Shown piece by piece: positions 1 to 11,899 of a stretch of 64,000 bases of DNA (its first letter is position 1; every line of letters starts with the position of its first letter). The notes below the pieces were generated by a model. The model was not told where the DNA came from, did no database searches, and saw only the letters and a program-made list of their open reading frames with translations. The stretch is from Malurus cyaneus samueli (taxonomy: Eukaryota > Chordata > Aves > Passeriformes > Maluridae). Made by a program: the position numbers and the translations under genes. The DNA lies in NCBI GenBank assembly GCA_009741485.1, contig CM019217.1:30914061-30978060 (forward strand), read 5' to 3'.

Positions 1-120
1 TGCATCCTAATAGGAGAATTTTCTTCTAGGATAATAAACTCTGAGTTTTGCAGAAATAGTCTATGGTTTCCTGGTTATCCATATTTCTATATATGTGTGT
101 TCACTGTGCTATAACCTGTG

Positions 121-240
121 TGTAGTGTGTTGGCACTGATTGGGTACCAGGCACCCACCAAAGCTGCTCTCCCACTCCCCTTCTCAGCTAGATTGGGGAG
201 AGAAAATAGAACAAAAAGGGAGAACATGAGGGGAGATAAA
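121..240 (-). mobile_element. Endogenous retrovirus LTR, 3'-end fragment
   Basis: Read on the plus strand the fragment begins TGTAGTG, so on the minus strand the LTR ends in CA. The next 100 bases carry the arrangement I associate with a common avian ERV LTR: a CACCAGG/CACCCACCAAAGC block (near 148-166), a CTCCCCTTCTCAGCT block (near 174-189) and a GGGGAGAGAAAATA block (near 195-209), followed by a weak GAGATAA match. After about 240 the resemblance fades into AT-rich DNA, so only the terminal portion survives. The family link rests on recalled consensus sequence, not a search. A similar terminal fragment lies at 14438-14512, and the LTR at 41240 appears to carry the neighbouring part of the same family. 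Confidence 0.6.
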
Positions 241-1856
241 TAAGAGATTTGATAAATGATAAGCAACTGAACAAGGAATAAGATCTATAATTCCACTAAG
301 ATTAATAGTAGCTAAGGAATCTTTTCCCTTTACTTGTTTAACCAAATTTCTTCAATTTTTAGGAAAAATCTACATGTGTTTTTGCTGTTGCTTCTGTGGA
401 ATGTAATAAACAAAGAATATCATCATTAAATTTCTTTTTTTCTTGAGTCAATTCAAATTCTAAGTTAAAATCAAATTAATATTAAAAAAACCCCAAAACA
501 ATATTAATTACTCCAAGAAAGTCAAGAAAGAGCTTCACGGCTTTTGGAACATTTTTATAAGTTTGTTTTTGAGAATTGTTTAATCAATTTCTGTAGTCCT
601 AACATAGCATCTATGAAAGATATAAAAAATTAAAAATAAAATCTTTTTTTCAAATAAGACAAAGTCTCCTAGGAACAAATATTGATAAAATGAATATTTC
701 CTTTTACTTCTTTTTTCTGGCCAACAAAATGACATTTTGTGTTCTTTATATAGAAGTGCTTATATTGTTGTTTCTTACAGAAACATGATTTTCCTGGTGA
801 AAACTATGTGAGATAAGGCAGAGTATTTTTCTTTACTGATAATTTTCCAGCCAGTGCAATTTGTGCTTTACACACAACTTGTTAAGAACAGTTTCAGGTA
901 CTGAAAAGTATCTTCACTGGCTCCTACTGGTGCGAATTTTCTGACATTTGATGATGCTGTTAGGATGTCAGCTTCCACCTGTTGGGGATTTGCACAATAT
1001 TCACCCATCTTTCAGTACCATATAAGTAAACCTGAGCTCAAAATTTCCTTAGCCCTTGTGAGATTCAGTAGAGTTCATTCACAGTAGATGAAATAATTTG
1101 CAACAGTAAAACAGGTCAGAGGGCCACTCTGCGCTCTGCTATCTTCTGGGCTGAGGATTTGGCTACCTTTGATATTCGTAATTTTATTGTGCTTTCTTTC
1201 TTGTACAAAGTTACACTTATTTTATGGCCTTCTGGATATGTGTCACTAATAATAGTTGAAATGGTGCCACCAAAATATAATAATGCTTTGATTACTGTTG
1301 AAATTCCATTTATTTTTAGTTCCTTTCTTCCAGAACTATCCAAGTCTTATGTGCATAAACTTTGCATAAATGAAATTTAATCTGCCATCAGTGATTGTCA
1401 TAATGTGGCTATAAATACCATCAGATGCATTTTTTGCTAATTTATATATTTATTTTTTTAAAATAAGCAGTGCACCATTTTCAAAGCCAAGCCCTTAACA
1501 TTAACGTGTAAAGAATTTAAGTAAGTGGGTGAGCAAAGCATATTTTGAAAATATTTTCGGAAATAAAAGCTTGTAACAGCTTGGTTTTTACTCACTTTCT
1601 ACTTCCCTTTAATTCATGAAATTATAGAAGTTACTTGTTATCTAGGAGTTATTTAAACCTTACTGTTACTGAAGCCATAAAAACTATTTTCAGTTGGCTA
1701 TTATTGCAGTCACAATGAACATAATTTCAAATAAGCTGTCTTTTAAAGACATATTCTTTTATGAAATTTAAGCAGCAATTCTGTGTCTTAGCAGACTTTT
1801 TGGACTCTTTTGATTTTTATAAAATGTGGCCTAAAGTTGCAGTAACACACCACACA
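241..1856. other. AT-rich non-coding DNA, no gene seen
   Basis: No recognisable gene or repeat. Open frames on both strands at about 1116-1380 overlap each other, are about 75 codons long and match nothing I know. Confidence 0.7.
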
Positions 1857-1921
1857 AACATAGACACATAGACATAGACATAGACATAGACATAGACATA
1901 GGCATAGACATAGACATAGAC
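1857..1921. repeat. Hexanucleotide microsatellite (ACATAG)n
   Basis: About ten units of ACATAG with few interruptions: a shortened unit near the start and one A-to-G change (GGCATAG) near 1901. It produces artificial open frames on the minus strand that translate as alternating Tyr-Val or Met-Ser, which should not be read as protein. Confidence 0.95.
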
Positions 1922-4900
1922 TGATTTTCCCTGGAATCTGCCCAGTGGTAATGGCAGAATTGGACCAACAACAATAGAATCAAATTCTGAGATAAAACCT
2001 GACGGCATTTTAAATCCTTGCAAATATTCTCTTCAGTCACAAACTAGAGCAAAAACCGACATCAGAACACTGTGAAACCAGAATATTCAGAGGCAGTTCT
2101 GTACTTGAACTTTCCTGTCCATCTAATGAATAGTTTGAAATCTATCTTTGTATCAATTCATATCAAGGAGTTGCTAAGAACTTTATCTTCAAGTCCAGTT
2201 GAAAGCAATTTTTTCTCACAAAAATAGTTCCACTTAAGTAACTTGGGCTGCAGCATTAGACTCCTAAAATGTGAACTTTTGCATTATTTAGCTCATTGAG
2301 AAAGATATAATATTCCTTTGAACACAGTATTAACAGTTTTCCTTTTTTTTTCTTAATAGTATAATGAAGTTCTTGTGTCTGTCATAATGCACCCAGTCTT
2401 TTAAGCACTCTTTGTGAATAAAGGGCAACGGCACTAACTCAGCACAGAGCAGGAATGCTTTACAGGATTTTTCCGGATAGTGGAAAACTGTTCCAGTGTG
2501 CCTAATAAGAACGTTAATTTAAATAGAGAATCAAAAGCTGTGTACACACTTGCTTTCTTCACATGATTCTTACTAGCTTCTCCATGCACGAACAAATATA
2601 CCTATGGTGAATATTTACTTATCTTTCTTTTTCATGTGAAACATATATCTGCCCTTGGCCTTGACTACATCTTGGGGTAGGATCGTGTTAAGCAAAACAA
2701 AAAAAAGATAATACTCATCTCTGCTCAGCAACAGCAGAAAAACCAGAGAATGCTTCTCTTGTTCCAGAGCCATGCATTAAGTTCTTCCTATGTATGTTAA
2801 TTAGCCCAGAATAAAAAAAAAAAATTGTTTGTCCCTGGTTCTACATAAGGCAAAGACAAAATTAAAGAAACCTCAGTGTTGCTTGCAGTAGACAGGAATG
2901 GTTGAAGACACTTTTAAAATTTTATCTCTAAAATCAAACAATATTCAGTGTTTTATTAACCCTATCATTCTGCTAGTATAAGGCCTCATTATTATATAAA
3001 TTACTTTGAACTCAGCATGCAGTCATGCCTCAGATTTTAAGAAACACCTGACCATATGGCAACAGCCAAGGAATCTACAAAAATATAATAGACTTTTATT
3101 GACTCAAGAATTCAGTGTTCTGTAATCAGCTCTTTCAGTGTAATTTCTGATTGTGCTGCTGGTCAGTAGACTTGATGTACTACAACTGATGCAGTCTTTG
3201 GACTTTCTGGGTGTATTTTCTCTTCATTTTAGTAATGATGCATTATCTAAGCAATTTAAATTGAAATACAAGATAATGGTAAGTTATGTGGATTTTGTCC
3301 ACAAAACTGATCTTGTAATTCTGTTACAGTCTGTCTTTTTCAGATCACATATCACCTGCCATTGATAAAGATCTGTATAAGAACTGCAAATATAACTCAT
3401 GAGAAAATGATGAAGGCAGAAACTTTTGGTATTGACTAGTTTTGGACATTTGAGGGTATTTTCTACCATCAAACAATTGAAAAGATATTATTGCCTTGTC
3501 AGATACCATGATATTGGCTCGACAGGCTGGAGATCTTGGTATCGCAGTCTCCTGGAGATGTTCTGAGGATATGCTTTTCACACTCAGTCTGAAGAGCCTT
3601 GTTTGCCATGTCAGTACAGTCAGATTCAAGGATTGACTGAATAACTTACCATAGTTGATAAAAGTGTCTATTTTTCTTCACGATGCTTTTATAAACAAGA
3701 CTTTGACAAGTAACCTTAAACCTACTGCTTATGCACAATATAGGTATGTTTTACATTGTGCAGTAATTTTGATTTTCAAAACACCAGTAGAGAAAATGCA
3801 CAGGAAATCCAGTGCTTTCAGGAATTAGCACACTCTGCCATTGGTGTGGCAGCAGCACAGCTGCTTCAGGGTATCTATAACTGTATTTCCAGGTTTCTGA
3901 AAATTGCATAATATTTTATATATTCCTATAATTCTCCAGGACAAATTTCACAGACACAAAGGCCACAGACATTTTGCTCTGTGTAAGCACTAAATCAAGC
4001 ACATAGCAATGGTCACAATCAGGTCCTAAATATGGGAGGGTGGTGTATATTTTTTCTTCAATTGTGAACCAGTATTCAACATGGATTCCATTGAATCTAG
4101 AATTGGAAATATAACTAGAATTTATTTCTTTATATTTTACCTTCCATTCTTCTCTAGAGTGTACAAATGGTTGTCTGTAACCTTTAAAACAAAAGGGGGA
4201 AAAAATATGATTCTGATTGTGATCTAACTTACAAACATTTCAAACTTGCAAAGAATTGAATTTGGGTTGTTTTGTTTTTTTTGAGTTGGAATATCCTTAA
4301 CAGAAGACTTTCACATTTTTTTGCTGATTGAAGGAAAAGAAAAAAGTGGAAACAAACTTATCTGCTGCAAAAGTTTCAAGAGTAGATATTCTAATATTGG
4401 AATATTCTGTCCTAATGCTATAAGTTAATATTATCCTCTAATACTTTGCTGCAATTTTATGTAGCATTTTTCTTTGCTGTTGTTCCTTTTTTGTTGTTCC
4501 TTTTTTGTGTTTTTTTGTTTGTTTGTTTTTTAAATAATAACATTTCTAAGTATATTCTTTGCTAAGATCATACCACTGAATATTGGAAAGGAAAAAGTTT
4601 ATTGCACAAATATCTTTCTCATCTATGTCCAGATTTTTTAATTTTTTTTTTTTGCTGTTTGTGGTTTATTTATTAAATTATGGATTTAAAAAAAAAAATA
4701 GAATTTTAAGCTTTTGAATTTAGAATAGAAATGTTGACACAATGTAATCAACATTGATAATGAGGTGTAATAATTATAAAGCTACATAATCTTCTGAAAT
4801 AGTGTCATATTCAACAAAGAAGCTTCGTGTGACATGGAGAACACTGAATCTTCGTAGATAGAGCTAATTTTCTTTTTTTTTTATTTTTCACTGTGTTTTA

Positions 4901-7127
4901 CTTCCTATAGGCAATATATTTTCTGTTTCTTACATTAAAACTAAACAAAATCAGTATTGCTATAAATTTAAGAGATAAAAGAAGGGTTGAGAATTACTTA
5001 TAGTATTTCCAATGTCTCTGAAATCTTCCAAAACTTTTAAATTGAAAACGCTGTCAAGTCTCAAGTCAGAAAGCATCTTAGTTATTAATGTTTGTTGAAT
5101 CAAATTTATCAAACATGATGATCATTTGATTATGAATACGAAGGAATTTATGTCTTGATTTATGAACAGGAACTCTTTGCTGGCTGTTTTAAGGACAAAG
5201 AATTTGTCCTTAGGACTCTTAGGACTCTCTAATTTTATCCGCACAACCTTTTTGCAGGCAAAAATACCGAACCAGTATGAACCAGTTGTGGCCCACATTT
5301 GGAGCTCATGTACAAAAGAGAGATTTATGTTGAAACCACTTAGAATTTTAAGGATAACTTTGTCCCTCTGCATGTGAGTCGAGATGAAATATACTGTATC
5401 TCTGTGCATCTTCGCTTTAAAATTTGTGAGGATGATTCGGTACTTTGAAGTTCCAGTTTTTCTGAAGGAGTTTTCTTTCTGCTTTCTTCTTTATTTATTA
5501 TCTGCATCTGCTAGCTGGACCCAGCCAGTACAAAGGTAAATTGGCTGATTGACAGCTACTTTAAGAACAAATTAAAGCAGCAAAATAGAGCATTACCTAA
5601 CCCCCAGCATTAACAAGAATGAAAATGCAGTGCCACTCTGAAAATTAAACCTGAGGTTACTGCGTTCGTACTTCTGCAGATAAGGTAAGTGGCTAGTGTA
5701 ATAAGAAGTGAAACAATAATAAGTTCAGGCAAGGCAATGAGAAACATTCAGTTGCTGAATAATGAATGTGGGAAATCCCCACAGGTAAAAGTTGTGAACT
5801 CAGAAAACATTGAGGTCATTCAAACAATGATTGTATATCTCTTGGGAAAATAATACACAAGAAAAGGGTGAACCTTGTGCTGCATGGCCTTTTTCATTCT
5901 CACTATCCAAGCACCACCGCTGTCATGCTGCATGGTATGTGGAAAAGGAGAGATTACATGCTGATGGCTGAGATCTCTTCATCCAAAATCCCACTCCATG
6001 TGTGTTTAGTTAAAGAGCTTCTGTTACGTGACACCCACTGGGCCTAGCTGCAATTTACCCTTTCTAGGAACTTTATTACCAAGCTCATTTTTTACCTTCA
6101 CTAAAATAGAAATAACAACACATTGCACAAGAGATTCCAGTATAAGTGCAGAGCTAGTATCTTCAGGACAGAATTGGCATTTTGTCACCAGTTCTGAATG
6201 GCTGTCGGCTGTAGGAGGACAACATTTCTAAAGCAGGAGTGATCTGCACGATTTGCTTGCCTGAACAAAGTGTTGAAAAGATCATGCTAGAAACCCTTCT
6301 GTGATTTGCTCTCTTAAAGGCACACAAAGAACTTTTTACCTTACAGACTGAGCCTGATGATTTACAAGATATTAGCTTTCAGTCCTAAAACAGGATCTCA
6401 AACTCAGTAGAAGAAAATTTTATTTGACCCATCTAAGAACTTAGAAATCCTTGTAAACTTTGAGGTGTGCTTCATTGAAGCTACTCTAAGGAATGTAGAA
6501 GAGTAGCCTTTTTATCACTGAAAAAAACATTTTTGAAAATCTCTTTCTCTTAGCATTTGTTGCGTATTTGGAATTTAAATGGCTTGAAAACTAATGTGAG
6601 CTTCATTCCAACTAAGACCAGAATTAAAAAACAACCCAAAAAACTCTTCCTTGCCTAAGTTACAAATATGTTTAAATATCTAGTGTTGAAATTTTTCAGC
6701 AGAAAAACTTTTTTGAAAGTTTTCAGTTTTGAAACTGGTATTTATTTCAAATATATTTATTTTCCCCACCTGTGAGAGTATTATGGTATTGTTTTATTAC
6801 CAAGCACAAATGAAAAAAATTAATATATGACAGTTCATTGAAATTAAGATATTTTACAAATTTGTAGAGCTTTTGCTGGTTGTCCTATTTCTAGCCCAAC
6901 GGAAGATTTCTCTATGTTTAATTTCTTCTGTGTTTAGAAGAAAGTTTTGGTTCTCTTCAACTACAATTAAAGTGAAATTGTACTTTTTATTTCTTGTATA
7001 TGTGCTAAGAAGCAGCTAATTCAGAGTGTATAATTTATGGGGAAAGGAATTGAAATCAAGATGAGATGTAACTATATATAAGCTATTAATTTATTTTAGC
7101 TACTTGACACATTGGCATATCCCACAC
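1922..7127. other. AT-rich non-coding DNA, no gene seen
   Basis: Contains short homopolymers and T-rich patches. The one interval with longish open frames on both strands (5122-5409) shows no domain I recognise. A splice-bounded 46-base candidate at 3233-3278 is discussed as a finding, not called as an exon. Confidence 0.65.
4478..4532. repeat. T/G-rich low-complexity patch with tandem 14-15-mer
   Basis: The unit TGTTGTTCCTTTTT(T) is present twice in tandem (4478-4491 and 4492-4506), followed by TTTG-type repeats to about 4532. Confidence 0.8.
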
Positions 7128-7256
7128 AAAATATTCTGAATTGGAAGGGGCCCACAATGATCATCAAGGCCAACTCCCAAGGGAATGGCCTGTAAAGGAA
7201 TCAAACTCACACCCTGGGCATTATTAGTTGCCCTGCTTTAACCAACTGAGTTAATA
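7128..7256 (-). mobile_element. TguSINE1-like SINE (tRNA-Ile head, CR1 tail)
   Basis: Read on the minus strand from about 7256, the element opens with a tRNA-like segment. An A-box-like ATTAACTCAGTTGGTTA is followed by CTAATAATGCC, which corresponds to the anticodon-arm region of tRNA-Ile(AAT), and then a B-box-like GAGTTTGATTCC. Past about 7186 it continues into a segment reading GAGTTGGCCTTGATGATCAT and then GGGCCCCTTCCAATTC, which resembles the 3' end of CR1 LINEs. A tRNA-Ile head joined to a CR1-derived tail is the published structure of TguSINE1, a songbird SINE mobilised by CR1 machinery. The tRNA part has lost acceptor-stem pairing, so it is not a tRNA gene. The promoter boxes are diverged and the copy is probably old and inert. 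Assignment is from motif order, not an alignment. Confidence 0.78.
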
Positions 7257-8244
7257 TCTTATTTCACTACATGAGTAGTGTTCAAACCCCAAAGTATTTG
7301 ACATTTCATGTATGTATATTAGTACTTCATCATTATCCCTATGAGAAAACTATTTCGGATGTAACTAGTGTGACCATTTGGCAATGTTACACACAAAAAT
7401 GTAGGTAAGTTAATTACAAAATGCAGCGTCTGTGAGCACTTGTTCAAAAATCTATTGGTTGTGCTGATCAAACATTTCTTCATCCATTTTCATTTGTTTT
7501 GCAAATGGTCCCAGGTTTATGTGTCCTCAAATGTTTAGGAAATTACTGAGTTTTGTAAGAACACATATATTCATATGCCAGCTGGCTGTGCAGATATGAC
7601 AGAACTTTCTTGTATTTATCAAGAATTTTTTTCCATTAGAAAAAGGCTGGTGTATTGGCTGGCAACATAAAAAGAGGTGAGTGTCTCTGTAATTAGTCAG
7701 AAGTGGCAACAGAAAACTTTCAAACAATGGTGAATGGTGTATAAGGACCATTCCAGACAGTTTATGCATGATACAACCAGCATGTTCAGTATTGGAATAG
7801 CAGGTTTAACTTTAATTGGCTGTGATATTCAATAGCTGTATGCCTGGCAAAGGTGGAATCAAGATGTTTTCTGAGGAATTTGTCTTCTTATCAGTTTTGG
7901 GCCTTCTAGTATAGTGTAATATGCTTTTAGATGACAGTGGTGGGCTTTTTTCCTTTTTCTTATTTGAACAGAGAATATTTTCTAATAAACCCATGTGGGT
8001 TGTAATAAATTATTTCATACTTACGTTTGATTCATTGATGTTTTTACCAGTATGCCATTATCAACAGAACTAGTTGGAATACCAGTAAGCAGCAACTTTT
8101 CTGAAACACTATTTTACAGCATACACTCGTGATGTTTCTCAGAAACAAGAGACATTATCTCAGGAAGAACTGGTACTTGAAATCTATCCTGCTGGATAAT
8201 GACTGTAGCATTCGGTCTGTGAGAAGGATAAAACATGTTATTCT

Positions 8245-8262
8245 AAAAAAAAAAAAAAAAAA
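8245..8262. repeat. Poly(A) run, 18 bases
   Basis: Uninterrupted A18 followed by GAGAAAAA. I saw no retroposed gene body upstream. Confidence 0.9.
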
Positions 8263-11200
8263 GAGAAAAACATCACTTGACCTGAAAAGACCACTTTTAA
8301 AAGATATGAAGCCAAAATGAATGGGTTTTGTGTTTACACGTTGAAATGAAGGTTTTATTTTATTTTCATTTTAAATACATACTCTAACTGTCCTTTTGAT
8401 GTCCTGGTTGTTTCTGAGATGGCTTCTAAAGCATTTGTAAGACCACTAAGGAAATGGTCTGGAAATGCAGATATTTTAGTCTCACCATATATATTTTATA
8501 GCACTTTGAAATATAATTGTCTATGAAAAGTCTTCCTTGCAAGTTATGTGAAAAGCTGTTTACATCTGAATTAATCTGTCCAAGTCAGACTAACTGGAAC
8601 AGGTTTTCAGCATTTTTAAATGCCTGCTTTAATTTATCTTTGCAGAGTGGAATCTCTGAGGGCCATGTAACTTTTTGTCTCATATGATCCATGTAACAGT
8701 TGTTTTCTGCATTACACTCATATATAAATATGTTTTTGTTTCAGATTTTAAGAGGTTATTTTTTAACTTGGTTGAACAGTTAGAATGCTTCTTCAGCTAA
8801 TGATATATTTGGTCTGCTATTTGCTTTTTAAATTGGATTAAGATTTTTGGCTTGGCTGCTTTGCCTAGACTCTAGAGTAAACAGTTTTTTCATACAAGTC
8901 TAAATCAGCTAACTTTATGTGTTTTTCTGTGTTTTAAGAAAACACATATATTTAGCTCATCTTCAAATAATAATTATATATATACTTAGAAATATGTAGC
9001 ACACTTTCATGTGTATATTTTGGATAAATATTTGGATCATATCCTAGCCCTTCAGAAAAAAATATTTAGCTTACAGCCTTGTTTACATAACCATTAAACA
9101 TATTTAGAAGAAAGATAGCAGGAGACTAATTATTTGTTCTCTTGGAAAGAGTTAATGTGGTTTGGCTTGATCTTGACAGAATTTCTCTGCTATATCAGCA
9201 GTAGGTTCTAGACCTTGACAATTCTTTATTGACCTCATAGCATCATTTATTGCATGCATTTTTCTGACAGGCTGCTACCCAATCTATTTTTGTTCACTAT
9301 AGACATTGATGATATATAGCCCTCAGTAGTCTCAAAGATACAAAACTTCTTTCTTTCCTCTCAGTGCTCCACCTATTTTCTTTTAGTCCCTAGTCCTGAT
9401 ATGCTGTTTTGAATAATCTATAAGCAACCATCTACACCTTTTCCTATACTTAATTAATGGTGTTAAAGCTTCAAGCCTTACTAAATTTTGTCATTTTTAC
9501 TTTAAATGTATTTCAGAAAATTTGGATTAGAAGTGGTCTACCAGAAAGATTAAAAGCCTTGCATTCTCATGAATGATTATTGCTTGATTTTCAGAACAAA
9601 CCAACCAGCTCAAAGAAATGACTGATTTGATACTCAGCCAAGTCCCAGTGTTCCAGCGTTGAAACAGAACATATATTGTGCCACCTTGTATCTGCAATGA
9701 AAGATGCTGGTAACATAACCTCAGGTGAGATCATGTAGCCCTAGTCAGGAGAAAAGAAGTTTACTCACTCTCTGCAGAAGCACAAAGGCAGCTGCCCAGA
9801 AGATATATTTCACAAAGCCAGAGAAAACCAACTGAAATAAAAAAGCAGCTTACAGAACTGAATATTGTACTGAATATTATTTGTGCAGTTTGAAGTCCTT
9901 GAGGTTTATTACAAGTTTTTATCCAGCTGTGTAAAATTCCATTTGAGGAACAACCAATGTTATTAATTTATAAATATATTAGAGGTTGTTAACAACAGAT
10001 TTAACCAGCTATATCTCTGGCACTGAAAAATGCTAACTATTTTAAGGCTGTCAACAACAGGACTTTTAGCAAAGTAGATGGATTACAAGTAACTGTCAGG
10101 TGTTTTGATAAAATAAATGTACTTTTAAAGTCCATTTTTCTCACTCTGTTGTAATTTATGTTCCATGTAGCCTGTAGGCACAAGAACTTCATTGTTCTGT
10201 TGAAAACCTTGCTTGCCATATTATGTTTCGCCCCGCAAATGAAAGTAATTGACTGTATTTAATGTAGCTTTTGGCCACAAACGTTGGGATAAATATCTTT
10301 CAGTTTTGCACTACAGGACTATAACACATCTTCTAGGACCCACCAAAGAAAACAAATATAGCTGTAAAGAAAAGAACATAAAAGTTCTGTGCAGTAGCTG
10401 TGCAGCACTGTCTTATTCTGTGGAACACAGTTTCTCTTTAAAGTTCACAGTACATTTACAGTTGTTGCTTAGTAGCATTTTCCTACTAAAGATTTCTAAA
10501 GAACATTTTTCCTCTGAAATAAATGCACAGTATTCTCTAAGAAGAGTCTTTGTTTTTAGACATATTTAAGAACAATTTATTAAAACATCATTGTTGAACG
10601 CCTATGTACTTTGGCTATGTCAGTATTGTGGTGATTATTGTTATATTTCAAGGTTTGTTTATTTATTTCATTTTTTCAAGCAATTCTTACAGCTTGCTAT
10701 TTTTCTGGATCAAATTGCTCTACTCATCTTTCTAAAGGTCTTGGGTTTTGTAATGTGATTTATGTGGTAACCTTGAAAGAAGGAGAGACATTAATAAACT
10801 GTTCCGTTTTAATGAATGGCTTGTCAGGTACTGGTTGACTACTTCAGTGGCCAGGAACTCTCTTCCTCCAGGCGCTGTTTAGAAGGGAAAGGCTTCAGGC
10901 TCTCAGTCATGTCTGTGCCCAGCCTCATTTCATATTCAACAGCTGTCAAGAATAGCATTGGTTTGAAGGACTTATTTGATTAGCAATGGCTTTGGTATTT
11001 CTATACTTCTCTTATACTTGCTTTTAACTTTTTAGATTCAAGGAGGAAGACATGGCATGGCTTGGAAATACTGAACCTGGCTGAGTGCATGCTGTCAGCC
11101 ATTTGGGCCGGAAATACATAATGTGAATGTAGGCACAGGAGAAGAATACTCACGTCTTTCAAAGACAAATGTCTCTTTATCTGCTTGATAATTCCTGAAA

Positions 11201-11821
11201 GAATGCTTTTATCCAGACTTTTCATTTATTAGGCCTTTCTCCTGCTGACTTGGCTCCCAGAAGGTAGGTGGAGGTTGTGAGTAGCACCTGTGTAGTTTAC
11301 ACCACCTCCTGTTTTGTTGTAAACCAGAAGACCCCATACACTGTTAGGATGATCAAACTTGCCTAAAAAGTCCTATATCTCTAGTTTCAGCTCCTTTGTG
11401 GACTGGATAGCAAAGCAAGCTTAGAGTGGATAACCTCATGTTATGTATCTGCAACAAATTTGGAAAGCACTGCCCTAAAGGAGAACCATTCCCTGAGCAG
11501 CCCTCCCCTTAAGTAATACAGTGAGACTTCAAGTCACTTGAAATAGATCTGAGTGTCATCAATAATCATGGATTTTTTTTTTCTTAATTTTATTACTTCT
11601 TATCACTATTCTAATTTTTAATATTTTTTAATTTATTTTTTAGTTTGGGGGTTGTCAGGTTTGTTTGGGGCTTTTATTTCTCACTACAAGAGCTAAAGGC
11701 TACTATGCTTGTAAAACCAAGCTGTAGAAGGCACTGGTACAACTGGCTGCAATATGCAAACATTTCAGGAAATAGTACCTAAATATTTTGAATTTCAATC
11801 TTGTTCTTTCTGGAAATCATT

Positions 11822-11899
11822 GAAAAAAAAAATAAAATAAACAAAACCACAAAAAAAAAACAAAACAAACAACAAACAAAAAAAAAAAAAACAAAACAG
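11822..11899. repeat. A-rich low-complexity tract
   Basis: About 78 bases almost entirely A with scattered C and T (AAAC, AAAT and CAAACAA motifs). It accounts for the phenylalanine-rich minus-strand open frame overlapping it. Confidence 0.9.

Noticed and set aside
1817..2040. Minus-strand open frames with Tyr-Val and Met-Ser repeats
   Set aside because: They are translations of the ACATAG microsatellite.
5122..5409. Opposed open frames of 95 and 71 codons
   Set aside because: Both strands are open at once and neither resembles a known protein. Kept as chance unless conservation shows otherwise.
7186..7256. tRNA-Ile-like segment as a functional tRNA gene
   Set aside because: Acceptor-stem pairing is lost and the segment runs into a CR1-like tail, so it is the head of a SINE.
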